Shown here one piece after another: positions 32,459 to 41,645 of a stretch of DNA of 64,000 nucleotides; position 1 is the first letter of the stretch, and each line of letters starts with the position of its first letter. The translations under genes were made by a program, and so were the position numbers. This DNA is from Mycolicibacterium poriferae. Its GTDB lineage: Bacteria; Actinomycetota; Actinomycetes; Mycobacteriales; Mycobacteriaceae. A model generated the notes under the pieces. That model ran no database searches and was not told the origin of the DNA. It was given only the letters and a program-made list of their open reading frames with translations. The stretch spans positions 4,526,001 through 4,590,000 of the forward strand of contig NZ_AP022570.1 in assembly GCF_010728325.1 (NCBI RefSeq), written 5' to 3'.

Positions 32459-33057
32459 GCCGGCACCTGTGTGGTCTGCGCGAAGGCGAGCAGTTGAGAA
32501 GCCAGCAGTTCCAGCTGATCGGCCACCGCCCTGCCCTGTGCGGTGTCGGCGAGTTCACCCGAGGGCGCCCAGACCGCATCGGCGGAGTTGATGGCGACGC
32601 CCAGCGGCGTCGGCCAGGCGCGCAACGCGTGGCCGATGCTCCGCAGCTGCGTCAGCGTCCCGACCGCGGCCTGCCAGCCGTAGGCACAGCTGATGCAACC
32701 CCACGGCGTGTTGTCGAGATAGACGCGAGGGTCTTCACGAAGATCTTCGATGTAGTCGAGCGCATTCTTGACCAGGCCGGAGACCGCGCCGTGGTAGCCG
32801 GGCGAGCCCACGACGACAGCGTCGGCGTCCCGCAGCGCCTTCACCAACTCCAGTGCCCGCGGGGTCCGTTCGAGTTCGTGCGGTGCGTACATCGGCAGGT
32901 CGAGTTCCTCGGCGGCGAACAACCTGGTCCGCCCGCCCTGTCGTTCCACCGCGGCCAGGCAGTGGCGCAGCGCGCGCTCGGTCGACGAGTTGGCGCGCAG
33001 GGTTCCGCCGAGGCCGACGATGAACGGTTGAGGTGTGGTTGTCACGTCATCACTCAC
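32455..33057 (-). CDS. NADPH-dependent FMN reductase family protein
   Basis: 200 residues with a flavodoxin-like fold: VGLGGTLRANSSTERALR for the phosphate loop and VVGSPGYHGAVSGLVKNALDYI, the signature of NAD(P)H:FMN reductases. It overlaps the hydrolase and the cyclase genes by four bases each. The operon also encodes a luciferase-like flavin monooxygenase (34913), which needs reduced FMN. I infer a two-component monooxygenase system, although the two genes are separated by two others. Confidence 0.88.
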   Translation of the reverse strand: MSDDVTTTPQPFIVGLGGTLRANSSTERALRHCLAAVERQGGRTRLFAAEELDLPMYAPHELERTPRALELVKALRDADAVVVGSPGYHGAVSGLVKNALDYIEDLREDPRVYLDNTPWGCISCAYGWQAAVGTLTQLRSIGHALRAWPTPLGVAINSADAVWAPSGELADTAQGRAVADQLELLASQLLAFAQTTQVPA

Positions 33058-34052
33058 TTGATCGCAATCGGGCTGACAGGTGCTCCCACCGCACCGACCA
33101 CCTTCAGCGGCGGCGCGACGAGCTGAAATTCGTACACGTGATCGGCGGCGCAGTCAGCCGCCAGGGGACCGAGGTCCCAGTACTCGCCGAGCATCAATCC
33201 CATGTCGCGCAGGCACAACATGTGCATCGGCAGGAACGTCCCGTCCACGCCGTGGCCCGGATCGGGGTCCTCGACCATCAGGTTGTCCGCGGCCACCGCC
33301 GCGACCTGGTGCTCGTGCAGCCAGGCGGCGCACGTCCAGTGCAGGCCGGAGCCCGCCTCGGCACCGTCTCCGGTCGACAGGAATCGGGTCCACCATCCCG
33401 TGTGCACGACGACGACGTCACCGGAACGGATCTCGACGTTCTGCGCGGCGACCACGTCGTCGAGTTCGGCCGGGGTGATGGGCACGCCCGGTTCGCAGAA
33501 CACCTCGGCGCCACGGTGAGCGACCACATCGAGCAGCACGCCCCGCGAGGTGATGCCCTTGGCATCCACCTTGTCGATGCCGCAGTGAAAGGCGCCGAAG
33601 CTGGTCACCGAGTCGGCCGGAAATCCGTTGTAGAGCTTGTCCTCGTAGTACACGTGTGACAGCGCGTCCCACTGGGTTGCCGCCTGCAACGGCATCACGA
33701 TGAGGTCGTCGTTGAAGCGGAACGGGTTGTCGGCGAAGAACGCGCTGACGTCCGAGGCCACGGCGTTGCGCAACCATTGCGGCCCGTATTCCACCAATGT
33801 CGAGGCGTCTCCGCCGTCGACCGTCATGACGTGCTGCGGGTTCTGCCGGAACTTGAAGGCACCCTGCGGTCCTCCGGCGCTGAAGTCACCGCCGAGTGAG
33901 ATCACCTTGCCCTGCTTGACGGTAGCGGCCGCCTCGGCCACCTTGTCGGCGGTGATGAAGTTCAGCGTGCCGATCTCGTCGGCGTCACCCCAGCGACCCC
34001 AGTTGCGTACGTCGTCGGCCATCCGGCGGAAGTCGCTCATGCTGTCGGCCAT
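33054..34052 (-). CDS. Cyclase family protein (kynurenine-formamidase-like metal hydrolase)
   Basis: 332 residues (or 328 from the next ATG). The N-terminal RNWGRWGDADEIGTLNFIT and the QWDALSHVYYEDKLYNG, GITSRGVLLDV and GDVVVVHTGWW blocks mark the PF04199 cyclase family. The HxGTHxD metal motif of formamidases is reduced to SHVYYE, as in a catabolic subgroup. Known relatives hydrolyse amides or lactones, or close rings. It is placed between an FMN reductase and an SDR. It may open a lactone made by the luciferase-like monooxygenase in a Baeyer-Villiger step, which is inference. Confidence 0.84.
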   Translation of the reverse strand: MADSMSDFRRMADDVRNWGRWGDADEIGTLNFITADKVAEAAATVKQGKVISLGGDFSAGGPQGAFKFRQNPQHVMTVDGGDASTLVEYGPQWLRNAVASDVSAFFADNPFRFNDDLIVMPLQAATQWDALSHVYYEDKLYNGFPADSVTSFGAFHCGIDKVDAKGITSRGVLLDVVAHRGAEVFCEPGVPITPAELDDVVAAQNVEIRSGDVVVVHTGWWTRFLSTGDGAEAGSGLHWTCAAWLHEHQVAAVAADNLMVEDPDPGHGVDGTFLPMHMLCLRDMGLMLGEYWDLGPLAADCAADHVYEFQLVAPPLKVVGAVGAPVSPIAIK

Positions 34053-34064
34053 AGTCGGATTCCC

Positions 34065-34910
34065 TCAACTCCCTTGCACTGCTTGCGCGGTCTCGCTGGC
34101 ATCGTGGAGTGTGTCCGCGAACCGCTGGGCGAGGATTCCGCCGTCGGCCCACAGCACCTGACCGGAGATGTATCCGGCTGCCCTGCTGCCGAGGAACACC
34201 AGAGCGGCGGCCTGCTCGTCGGCATTCGAGACGCGACCCAGCGGGGCGGTGAACGAGTCGAGAAACTGCTGTCCGTAGGCCGATCTCAGCTGGTCGAGGA
34301 TCGGGGTCTCGGTCACCCCGGGCGCCGTGCAGTTGATCCGGACGCCCCGGGCGCCGAAGTCGGCCACCTGTCTCATGCCGTAGAGGATGATCGCTTCCTT
34401 GGACAGCCGGTACCCGCCGTCCGCGAGGGCTTCGGGGTTCTGGGCGCACCAGCGCAACCCCTCGTCCACCGATCGGGTCCGCAGCAGACCTGCGGTGACG
34501 TCGGCGTTCTCGCGGTAACCGGAGGCCGCCAGGGACGACACGTTCGTGATCGCTGCACCGACTGGCATGCGGTCGATCAGCGCCTCGGTGAACTGCCGCA
34601 TACCCAGGAAGTTGATCCGGACCACCAGCAGCGGATCGCCGATGCCCGAGGACACCCCGGCGACATTGAACAGCGCATCGACGTCGCCCTCGATCGCGGC
34701 AGCGGCCGCGGCGACAGATTCGTGATCCGCCAGATCGAGGGGGACGTACCGGCCGCCGGAGCTCTCGGTCGGCGCCCGCAGGTCCAACTGCGTGACACGG
34801 GCGCCGAGTCGGCCGAGCTGGTGCGCGACTTGCGCTCCGATTCCGGATGCGCACCCGGTGACGACGACGTGCCTGCCGTCGTAGCGCACCAGCTCGTCGA
34901 ACGCCGTCAC
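34065..34910 (-). CDS. Short-chain dehydrogenase (3-alpha-hydroxysteroid-dehydrogenase-like)
   Basis: 281 residues. VVVTGCASGIGAQVAHQLG is the cofactor motif; LFNVAGVSS, SSLAASGY and YRLSKEA supply the catalytic serine, tyrosine and lysine. The compact beta-4 region and the long insertion before the YxxxK motif resemble the Comamonas 3-alpha-hydroxysteroid dehydrogenase/carbonyl reductase branch. It starts two bases after the LLM monooxygenase stop. It probably interconverts a ring hydroxyl and ketone; the steroid link is by resemblance only. Confidence 0.87.
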   Translation of the reverse strand: MTAFDELVRYDGRHVVVTGCASGIGAQVAHQLGRLGARVTQLDLRAPTESSGGRYVPLDLADHESVAAAAAAIEGDVDALFNVAGVSSGIGDPLLVVRINFLGMRQFTEALIDRMPVGAAITNVSSLAASGYRENADVTAGLLRTRSVDEGLRWCAQNPEALADGGYRLSKEAIILYGMRQVADFGARGVRINCTAPGVTETPILDQLRSAYGQQFLDSFTAPLGRVSNADEQAAALVFLGSRAAGYISGQVLWADGGILAQRFADTLHDASETAQAVQGS

Positions 34911-34912
34911 CG

Positions 34913-36220
34913 TCAGCCCGCGGCTTCCCGCGCCGCCTTCTCCTGCTGCGCGGCCTTGACGCGTCCCTCGTTGATCTCGGCCATCGCCTCGGGGATCTCA
35001 CCGGCGGTGAACTTGTTGCGCCCGGTCGGCAGTCCGCCGAAGGCGTAGGTCTCGTCGAACAACGGTGCCTCCGAGGGCCGCCGGCGCGCCTCGACCTTCT
35101 CGATCACCGGTTCCAGCCGTTTGGCCTTGTCGGCTACGGCCTTCTCGTCGCGTTCGATGAACTCGGGCAGGATCTCGTTGCCCATGATCTCGATGGATTC
35201 CATGGTGCCCTCATGGCTGCGGGGGTTGAGCAGCAGGATGATCTCGTCCACGCCGCTGGCCTCGTAGCCGCGGAGGAACTCCCGCACGGTGTCGGGCGAA
35301 CCGATCGCACCGCGGCCCGGGCCGTACGCGAGCGTCGGATCCTCTTTGACCGCTTCCTGATAGCGCTCCCACACCTTGGTCCGTCCGGGGGTGTGCATAC
35401 CCGTGAGGTAGTAGTGCATGATGCCGAACGAGAAGAACCCGCCGCCGGTGCCCAGCCGCTTGAGCGCCTCCTCGTCGCTCTTGGCCACCATCATCGACAG
35501 ATCTCCGCCGATGGCAAGGATGTTCGGATTGATCGCCGGGGTGACCGGTGCGCCCTGCTCCTCGAAGTCACGGTAGTAGCCGTCGACGCGCTCCTTGAGC
35601 GCCTCCGGACCGGTGTAGGCGAAGCTCAGCGCGCCGATGGCCTTCTGTGCGGCCATCTCCACCGACGACGGGCGAGTACACGCCACCCAGACCGGCGGAT
35701 GTGGCTTCTGCAGCGGCTTGGGCACCACGTTGCGGGCCGGCATCTCGACGTGCTCGCCCTTGAACCCGCTGAACGGTTCTTCGGTCATACACCGGATCGA
35801 GACCTCGAGCGCCTCCTCCCACTGTGCCCGCTTGTCGGCCGGGTCGACGTTGAAGCCGCCGAGCTCGGCCACCGAGGAGCCCTCGCCGGTGCCGTATTCC
35901 ACCCGGCCGTTGGACAGGTGGTCGAGGGTGGCGACACGCTCGGCGATACGTGCCGGCGGGTTGATGTTCGGCAGCAGATGCATGACCCCGAAACCCAGCC
36001 GGACGTTCTTGGTGCGCTGGCTGGCCGCAGCGAGGAACATCTCCGGCGCCGTCGAGTGGCAGTACTCCTCGAGGAAGTGGTGCTCGGTGAGCCACACCGT
36101 GGAGAACCCTGCCTTGTCGGCCGCCTCGACCTCGGTCAGGCCGTGCTGGAACAGCTGGTGTTCGTCGTCCTCCGACCACGGTCGGGGCAGCGGGAATTCG
36201 TAGAACAGGGAAATTTTCAT
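34913..36220 (-). CDS. Luciferase-like (LLM class) flavin-dependent monooxygenase
   Basis: 435 residues, bacterial-luciferase TIM barrel: MKISLFYEFPLPRPW, VWLTEHHFLEEYCHSTAP, LGFGVMHLLPNINPPARIAE and EYGTGEGSS. The EHHF motif fits FMN-using class C monooxygenases more than F420 enzymes. AAGGAGG nine bases before the ATG is the strongest ribosome site in the operon. A charged C-terminal tail of about 80 residues is unusual. It should hydroxylate or insert oxygen using FMNH2 from the reductase at 32455. It follows the KstD-like gene by six bases. Confidence 0.9.
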   Translation of the reverse strand: MKISLFYEFPLPRPWSEDDEHQLFQHGLTEVEAADKAGFSTVWLTEHHFLEEYCHSTAPEMFLAAASQRTKNVRLGFGVMHLLPNINPPARIAERVATLDHLSNGRVEYGTGEGSSVAELGGFNVDPADKRAQWEEALEVSIRCMTEEPFSGFKGEHVEMPARNVVPKPLQKPHPPVWVACTRPSSVEMAAQKAIGALSFAYTGPEALKERVDGYYRDFEEQGAPVTPAINPNILAIGGDLSMMVAKSDEEALKRLGTGGGFFSFGIMHYYLTGMHTPGRTKVWERYQEAVKEDPTLAYGPGRGAIGSPDTVREFLRGYEASGVDEIILLLNPRSHEGTMESIEIMGNEILPEFIERDEKAVADKAKRLEPVIEKVEARRRPSEAPLFDETYAFGGLPTGRNKFTAGEIPEAMAEINEGRVKAAQQEKAAREAAG

Positions 36221-36226
36221 GGTCGG

Positions 36227-38038
36227 TTACCTCCTTGAAGTTCCGGGTGAATCGATGGCTGAGTCGGGTTCGGCAGAGGTCGACCGGCCGGCCGCCCCCG
36301 GGGTGGTGTCGGCCATGTGCCGGGCGGCGACATAACCGAACGTCATGGCCGGGCCGATGGTCGCCCCCGCGCCGGCATAGCTGCGCCCCATCACCGCCGC
36401 GGATGCGTTACCGACGGCGTACAGGCCGGCGACCACGCTGTCGTCGGCGCGGAGCACCCGCGCGTACTCGTCGGTGCGCAGACCGCCCGACGTTCCGAGA
36501 TCACCGAGGATGATCTGGAAGGCGTAGTAGGGCGGATCCCCCAGCGGGTGCAGATTCGGGTTCGGCAGGGTCGGGTCGCCGTAATAGTTGTCGTAGGCGC
36601 TGTCCCCGCGGTTGAAGTCGTCGTCGTGGCCCCGGCGGGCCAGTTCGTTGAACCGCTCGGCGGTCGCGCGCAACCGGTCGCCCGGCACTCCGATCGCCGC
36701 CGCGAGTTCCTCCCAGCTGGAACCCTGCTTGACCACACCGGAATCCAGCCAGGCCTGGGGCACCGTGCGTCCTGTCGGCACCGGCGCGAACGGCACCTTG
36801 GGGATCGGGAGATGTCCGCCCACCACATACCGGTGAAATGACCGGATGTCGGTGATCAGCCAGCACGGGATGTGGGTCACCCCCGAGCGCTGACCTTCGA
36901 TCATGGCGTGGGCGAAATCCATGTAGGGCGCCGCTTCGTTGATGAAGCGCACACCGTCGCCGTTGACCACGAACTGCGCCGGCATCATCCGTTCGTTGAG
37001 CATGAACTGCAGGCGCCCGTCCGGCCAGCAGATGGCGGGGAACCACCAGGCCTCGTCGAGCAGTGACGTGGCACCGCCGACCTTCTCGCCGGCCCGGATC
37101 CCATCCCCGGTGGCAGCCGGATTGCCGAAGCTCCAGTCCGTTGCGTCGCCGGGCATCTCCTCGATCCGCTTGAGTTCCGGAAGATGCTGTAGCCGCCAGG
37201 CCATGTCGTGATCGAAGCCACCGCTGGCCAGCACCACGCCACGCCTGGCCTGCACCCGGAGCTGCCGGCCGTCCATCTCGACGACCGCGCCGGCCACGGC
37301 ACCGTCGACGTCGGTGATCAGCTCGGTCATCGGCGCGTCGAGCCACAGCGGCACGTTCTCCTGCTTCATCGCCAGTCGCAGCCTGGCAGCCAGTGACTGG
37401 CCGATCGCCGCCATCCGCTCACCGGATACCCGCGCCCGGAACATGCGCCACACCAGTTTCAGCAGCACGACTTTGCCCTGCCAGGACTGCCGAACCTGGT
37501 AGAACAGCCGCAGATCCTTGGGTGCGAACCAGATGCCCTTCGGCGCCAACGCCAGCGGCGCCAGCAGGTGTTGTTCCTCGTCACCGAGTGCGCGCAGATC
37601 TATTTCGGGCACGTTGATCGTGCTACCCAGAGCGGAACCGCCGGGCAGTTCGGGATAGTAGTCGGCGTAACCGGGCTTCCATACGAATTCCAGCCAGGGA
37701 CTGAGCTTTTCGAGGAATTCCATCATCTCCGGAGCGGCCTCGACATACGTGCGTAACCGCGCATCGCTGACGGTGCCCTCGGTGATCGTCTTGAGGTAGG
37801 TGAACACCTGCTCCGGATCGGGCACGTGCCCCTCCCGGCGTTGCGAGGGCGCGCCCGGCACCCAGATCCCCCCTCCGGACAACGCCGTGGAGCCACCGAA
37901 GCGGGATGCCTTCTCCACGACCAGCGTGTCGAGCCCGGCCGCGTGGGCGGTCAGGGCCGCCGTCATACCGCCACCTCCCGAGCCGACCACCAGCACATCG
38001 GTGACGCGGTCGAACGGCCGTTCCGTGTCCGTTGTCAT
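36227..38038 (-). CDS. FAD-dependent 3-ketosteroid delta-1-dehydrogenase-like protein
   Basis: 603 residues. The N-terminal dinucleotide motif [21 protein letters not shown] and [18 protein letters not shown] bind FAD; the end [28 protein letters not shown] is the KstD-type signature, including the tyrosine near the substrate. Such enzymes add a double bond next to a ring ketone, and in steroid breakdown this leads to ring aromatisation. The start overlaps the stop of the extradiol dioxygenase gene (ATGA). Together with the MhpA/B-like genes this suggests aromatisation followed by meta-cleavage. A second KstD-like gene is at 42394. Confidence 0.88.
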   Translation of the reverse strand: MTTDTERPFDRVTDVLVVGSGGGGMTAALTAHAAGLDTLVVEKASRFGGSTALSGGGIWVPGAPSQRREGHVPDPEQVFTYLKTITEGTVSDARLRTYVEAAPEMMEFLEKLSPWLEFVWKPGYADYYPELPGGSALGSTINVPEIDLRALGDEEQHLLAPLALAPKGIWFAPKDLRLFYQVRQSWQGKVVLLKLVWRMFRARVSGERMAAIGQSLAARLRLAMKQENVPLWLDAPMTELITDVDGAVAGAVVEMDGRQLRVQARRGVVLASGGFDHDMAWRLQHLPELKRIEEMPGDATDWSFGNPAATGDGIRAGEKVGGATSLLDEAWWFPAICWPDGRLQFMLNERMMPAQFVVNGDGVRFINEAAPYMDFAHAMIEGQRSGVTHIPCWLITDIRSFHRYVVGGHLPIPKVPFAPVPTGRTVPQAWLDSGVVKQGSSWEELAAAIGVPGDRLRATAERFNELARRGHDDDFNRGDSAYDNYYGDPTLPNPNLHPLGDPPYYAFQIILGDLGTSGGLRTDEYARVLRADDSVVAGLYAVGNASAAVMGRSYAGAGATIGPAMTFGYVAARHMADTTPGAAGRSTSAEPDSAIDSPGTSRR

Positions 38039-38997
38039 GGTGTCGTCACCGCCGTTCTGATCGCGAAGCCGGCGATCAGCTCCGGCGCCGCTCGGTAGAA
38101 GCGGTCAGCCGTCCGATAGCTGCCCTGGGCCGCCAGCGCCGCGAACGCGGCCACCCAGGTCCGCACCTCGTGCGCGGAATTGCCTGCCTGCTCGGCGATC
38201 CAGCCGTTGTCCCACGCGTCGACCTCGGAGAGGCGCTGACTATCGAGCAGGTCGAGAAATGCGTGGTCCCATGCAGGGTTGAGGGGCGCCAGCGCTCCTG
38301 CCCCGGACGCGAACTCCCGAGCCGCCGCCACGACGGCGGTCTGGCGGGCCTGTCGTTGCTCGTCGGTCATCGGGACGCCGTGCACGATGCGCTGCAGTGC
38401 CGCCGGCGGCGCGGTGGCCAGGGTCGGCACCGGCGGATCGTGCGAGAGCCCGCCGGAACCGATGACGAGCACACGTCGGCCGAGGGTCGCCAGATGGCGG
38501 CCGACGGCGGTACCCAGAGCGCGCACTCGGCGCAGCGGCCCGAGCGGCGTCGCCACCGAATTGATGAATATCGGGATCACCGGCTTGGCCGTGGCGTCGC
38601 CGAACAGCTTCTGCAGGGGCTGCACGGTGCCATGGTCGACATCCATCGCCGCAGAGATCGCGACGTCGACGTCGGCCTCGAGAACCGCTCGCGCACAGTC
38701 GGTGGCGAGATCGGCGGGAACGTCGAGAGGACCCTTGTGGGTGCCGTAGTCGCCGACCCCCTCGGCGGACGTGCCGATGCAGAACGGCGGCATCGCCCGG
38801 TAGAAGAATCCGTTGTAGTGGTCCGGGGAGAAGGTGACCACGAGGTCGGGGTCGAACTCGGCGACGAACGCGCGAGCGCCGTCGACGGCCGCCTCGATGT
38901 CATCGAGGAGTTCGCGTGACGGTCCCGGAAGATTCAGAAGCGGACTGTGCGACATGCAGCACAGCGCGATCTGACTTTCCGTCTGTGGTGGCGCCAT
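38035..38997 (-). CDS. mhpB: MhpB-like class III extradiol ring-cleavage dioxygenase
   Basis: 320 residues. The protein follows E. coli MhpB closely from memory: [57 protein letters not shown] and [11 protein letters not shown], with the iron and acid-base histidines in these blocks. MhpB cleaves 2,3-dihydroxyphenylpropionate next to the diol. GGAGGAGG before the ATG supports the start, although that start lies 98 bases inside the mhpA-like gene. It is the core of the operon: hydroxylation by the MhpA-like protein, cleavage here, hydrolysis by an alpha/beta hydrolase. No hydratase/aldolase/aldehyde-dehydrogenase trio follows, so the lower pathway must differ or lie elsewhere. Confidence 0.92.
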   Translation of the reverse strand: MAPPQTESQIALCCMSHSPLLNLPGPSRELLDDIEAAVDGARAFVAEFDPDLVVTFSPDHYNGFFYRAMPPFCIGTSAEGVGDYGTHKGPLDVPADLATDCARAVLEADVDVAISAAMDVDHGTVQPLQKLFGDATAKPVIPIFINSVATPLGPLRRVRALGTAVGRHLATLGRRVLVIGSGGLSHDPPVPTLATAPPAALQRIVHGVPMTDEQRQARQTAVVAAAREFASGAGALAPLNPAWDHAFLDLLDSQRLSEVDAWDNGWIAEQAGNSAHEVRTWVAAFAALAAQGSYRTADRFYRAAPELIAGFAIRTAVTTP

Positions 38998-40645
38998 CGG
39001 TACCGGAGCCTCCTCCCTGGGTCAGATGCAGCACACGGGTCAAGGCTTCGGACATCTCGGGCGCGCGTTGGGCGATGCAGGCGCCGGCGATGCAGCGATC
39101 CGGCCGTAGGAACAGCACCGAATCGGGGTAGACGTCGAACCAGGACTTCAGCGCACCGGTGCGGTCACCGACGATGACCACCTCGGGGTCGTCATGGCCC
39201 GTCCACGGCAGCTGAGTCATCGGTCTCGCCTCGACAAATCTCGCGCCCAACGCCTTCCAGCGTCCAAATGCCGGTTCGCCGAGCACGGCGCGCAGGTTGT
39301 TGCTCCAGCACAGCACGGCGAAACCGCTACCCAGGAGATCGTCGAGCATCGCGTTCTGGGTATCGCGGGTGTCGACGCGGGGCTGGATGAACAGCGTGCC
39401 CGTCGGGGAGTTGGGCGACCCGCTCTCGGTGTGGCACACCGCGCCCTGCTGGTAGCGCGGCATCGGTTTGAACCGCATCTCCAGGACGTAGCGCTTCAAG
39501 CTCGGGACGACGGATGCGGCGTGGATGACCCGGTCGCGCAGTGCCGCCACCCGCCGGTTCGTCGGGGAGATGACCCGCCCGACCATCGTCGACAGATCGA
39601 TCATCGCCCGTGCATGCTTGCGGCGCTCGGTGTCATAGGTGTCGAGCAGGTCGTCGCCCGCCTTGCCGGTCACCACCGCGGCGAGCTTCCAGCCGAGGTT
39701 GGCGGCATCGCGGATGCCGCTGTTGTAGCCCTGGCCCTGCCACACCGGCATCAGGTGTGCCGCGTCGCCGGCCAGCATCAGCCGGCCCTTGCGGAACGAC
39801 GAGGCGATGCGGGAGTGATGGGTGTAAACCCGGTGCCGAATCATGTCGACGCGCTCCGGATAGGGCACCAGCTGCCCCAACATCCGCCGCACGAAAGCCG
39901 GGTCGTCGGCCTCCTCGTCGGTCTCGTCGGGGTGGATCATGAATTCGAATCGGCGGATGCCATGGGCAATCGCGATCGACACGTAAGGTCGCCGGGGATC
40001 GGCGCCGACCTCGCTGTTGGGATGTCCGAGTGGGTCGTTGGCGCAGTCGACCACCAGCCATCGGGTCGACGAGGTGGTGCCGTCGAACGACACGCCCATC
40101 AGGCGCCGGGTGGCACTGCGCCCGCCGTCGCAGCCCACGACGTAACGCGCGCGCACGGCCGGCTGTCCGTCGGCGAATTCGACGGTGACACCGTTTGTCG
40201 TCTCGACGCAGGTATGCATGCGGTGTCCGAATCGCACCTCGACGCAGTCGAACCGGTCGAGGCCGGAGTGCAACTCGGCATCGACCATCGGCTGGACGAA
40301 TCCGTTGCGCTTGGGCCAGCCGAAGCGGGCATCGGGCGGCGCCATCTCGGCGAGCAGTCGGCGTTTGCCGTCGAAGAACCGCAGGATCTGGTTGGGCACG
40401 GTGTGCGGCAATACACGGTCGACCAGGCCGATCGACTGGAAGGTGCGCAGCGATTCGTCGTCGAGACCGACGCCGCGCGGATAGTCGATCAGCGTGTCCC
40501 GCTCGTCGACGACGAGGGTGTGGACCCCCTGCAGCCCGAGGATGTTGGCCAACGTGAGGCCCGAGGGGCCGGCGCCGACGATGACGACGTCGGTGTCGGT
40601 GTCGGTGTCGGTGTTCCGATCCCCCTTAGCCGCGGCCACAGTCAT
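38900..40645 (-). CDS. mhpA: MhpA-like FAD aromatic hydroxylase (3-(3-hydroxyphenyl)propionate hydroxylase family)
   Basis: 581 residues from ATG 40645, which overlaps the stop of the upstream hydrolase (ATGA). FAD motifs [17 protein letters not shown] and [20 protein letters not shown], plus [19 protein letters not shown] and [12 protein letters not shown], match MhpA as I remember it. It adds a hydroxyl group ortho to a phenol, giving the catechol for MhpB. The N-terminal NTDTDTDTD comes from a hexamer repeat. About 20 residues extend beyond the usual end, and the gene runs 98 bases into mhpB. The substrate may be a larger phenolic acid than phenylpropionate. Confidence 0.91.
   Translation of the reverse strand: MTVAAAKGDRNTDTDTDTDVVIVGAGPSGLTLANILGLQGVHTLVVDERDTLIDYPRGVGLDDESLRTFQSIGLVDRVLPHTVPNQILRFFDGKRRLLAEMAPPDARFGWPKRNGFVQPMVDAELHSGLDRFDCVEVRFGHRMHTCVETTNGVTVEFADGQPAVRARYVVGCDGGRSATRRLMGVSFDGTTSSTRWLVVDCANDPLGHPNSEVGADPRRPYVSIAIAHGIRRFEFMIHPDETDEEADDPAFVRRMLGQLVPYPERVDMIRHRVYTHHSRIASSFRKGRLMLAGDAAHLMPVWQGQGYNSGIRDAANLGWKLAAVVTGKAGDDLLDTYDTERRKHARAMIDLSTMVGRVISPTNRRVAALRDRVIHAASVVPSLKRYVLEMRFKPMPRYQQGAVCHTESGSPNSPTGTLFIQPRVDTRDTQNAMLDDLLGSGFAVLCWSNNLRAVLGEPAFGRWKALGARFVEARPMTQLPWTGHDDPEVVIVGDRTGALKSWFDVYPDSVLFLRPDRCIAGACIAQRAPEMSEALTRVLHLTQGGGSGTDGATTDGKSDRAVLHVAQSASESSGTVTRTPR
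40589..40612 (-). repeat. Four tandem hexamers at the 5' end of the mhpA-like gene
   Basis: Four exact copies of gtcggt (plus strand) encode a Thr-Asp run just before the first beta strand of the FAD domain. A change in copy number would keep the frame. The run probably shows replication slippage and is likely neutral. Confidence 0.7.
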
Positions 40646-41508
40646 CTGCGCCCCAGCAGGAAGTCCAGGTGCAGCCGATCGAAGGTCTTGGGATCTTCGT
40701 ATTGGGGCCAGTGTCCGCACCCGGCCATCACCTCGAACCGGGCGCCGGGGATCATCGAGGCGATCCGGCGCCCCTCCGCGACGTCGGCGGTCGGATCGTC
40801 ACTGGTCCACACCACCAGGGTCGGGGCGGCGATCGCGCCGTAATCGTTGGCTCCGAGCAGGTTTCGGGCCCTGATCTCGGGATCCTGCAGCGCCATGATG
40901 TCACGCATGGCCGAGGCGAACCCGGGCTGACGGTAGACGCGCTGTCGACTGGCGACAATGTCGTCGTAGTCCTTGGTCTTGTCGGCCATCAGCCATTTGA
41001 TGCGCGCCTGCACGGTCTCCCAGGTGGGGTTCTCCGCGGCAGCCATCGACAACGTGACGATGCGTTTCATCACTTCCGGATCGGCCTGTGAACCGCCGGC
41101 CGTGTTGAGCACCAGTCGGTCGACCCGATCGGCGTGGTCGACGGCGAACCGCGACGCCACCCACCCCCCGAGGGACTCACCGCTGATGTGGGCCTTGTCC
41201 ACGCCGAGGGTATCCAGCACCGCGGCAAGATGATTCATGTAATGAGCGATCTCGAGGGGATGCCCGGGTTTGTCGGTGTAGCCGTGGCCGAGCATGTCGA
41301 TCGAGTAGGTCGAGAAGTGCTCGGCGTGCGCCTCGAGATTGCGGATGTAGGCCTCAGCATGTCCGCCGGAGCCGTGCAGGAACACCAATACCGGCGCCGC
41401 CGGATCCCCGGCGTGCAGATACCGGGTGCGGACTCCCCCGGCGTCGAGGTAGCCCTGCGAGAACGCGACACCCTGCAGGTCGCTCCACACGCTCTCGTAT
41501 TCCGTCAC
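40642..41508 (-). CDS. Alpha/beta hydrolase (MhpC-like), first gene of the 19-gene operon
   Basis: 288 residues; GTG start with AGAGGA before it. [18 protein letters not shown] forms the oxyanion loop, [13 protein letters not shown] holds the nucleophile, [12 protein letters not shown] the acid, and [13 protein letters not shown] the histidine. Its position directly before the mhpA/mhpB-like genes suggests the C-C hydrolase that acts on the ring-cleavage product, as MhpC does. The GESLGG nucleophile elbow also occurs in esterases. The promoter region carries the perfect operator at 41536, 28 bases upstream of its start. Confidence 0.89.
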   Translation of the reverse strand: MTEYESVWSDLQGVAFSQGYLDAGGVRTRYLHAGDPAAPVLVFLHGSGGHAEAYIRNLEAHAEHFSTYSIDMLGHGYTDKPGHPLEIAHYMNHLAAVLDTLGVDKAHISGESLGGWVASRFAVDHADRVDRLVLNTAGGSQADPEVMKRIVTLSMAAAENPTWETVQARIKWLMADKTKDYDDIVASRQRVYRQPGFASAMRDIMALQDPEIRARNLLGANDYGAIAAPTLVVWTSDDPTADVAEGRRIASMIPGARFEVMAGCGHWPQYEDPKTFDRLHLDFLLGRR

Positions 41509-41535
41509 CGCTTCCTCTCCCGGGACCTTGACTGC

Positions 41536-41550
41536 GAGAATCTTATTCTC
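41536..41550. promoter_or_regulatory. Perfect operator palindrome GAGAAT-CTT-ATTCTC
   Basis: A perfect 6-3-6 repeat in the 137-base divergent region between the 19-gene operon (minus) and the IclR gene (plus). On the minus strand it covers a TAAGAT that could be a -10 box, 32-37 bases from the hydrolase start. It is therefore well placed to switch the whole 20.7 kb operon. Confidence 0.78.
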
Positions 41551-41564
41551 CTATTTTGTAAGCA

Positions 41565-41585
41565 TTGTGCTCATTTATCGCACAA
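41565..41585. promoter_or_regulatory. Inverted repeat TTGTGC-N9-GCACAA, probable IclR operator
   Basis: Perfect six-base arms around nine bases, 11 bases before the IclR -10 box, covering its -35 region. IclR regulators commonly control themselves from such sites. It is unrelated in sequence to the GAGAAT palindrome 15 bases away, so this divergent region has two different control sites. Confidence 0.5.
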
Positions 41586-41595
41586 CCATGTGCAC

Positions 41596-41601
41596 TATAA
41601 T
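41596..41601 (+). promoter_or_regulatory. Consensus -10 box (TATAAT) of the IclR gene
   Basis: A perfect TATAAT 44 bases before the IclR ATG. The -35 region is poor and overlaps the TTGTGC repeat. The expected transcript starts near 41608, exactly at the hairpin at 41608-41627. Confidence 0.6.
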
Positions 41602-41607
41602 CAGAGC

Positions 41608-41627
41608 ATCACTCTCACAGGAGTGAT
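41608..41627 (+). promoter_or_regulatory. Hairpin ATCACTC-N6-GAGTGAT in the IclR leader
   Basis: Perfect seven-base arms with a six-base loop, at the expected 5' end of the transcript and just before the ribosome site AAGGAAGG. It could be a second binding site or a stabilising stem-loop of the mRNA. Confidence 0.45.
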
Positions 41628-41645
41628 CTGTCAAGGAAGGTCCGC

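Noticed and set aside
41536..41550. The palindrome as a KstR/KstR2, IdeR or Zur site
   Set aside because: The KstR-type boxes I know contain AACnnGTT or CAAGnnCTTG cores, IdeR has TTAGGTTAGG and Zur has a TGAAAAT-type box; GAGAATnnnATTCTC matches none of them well.
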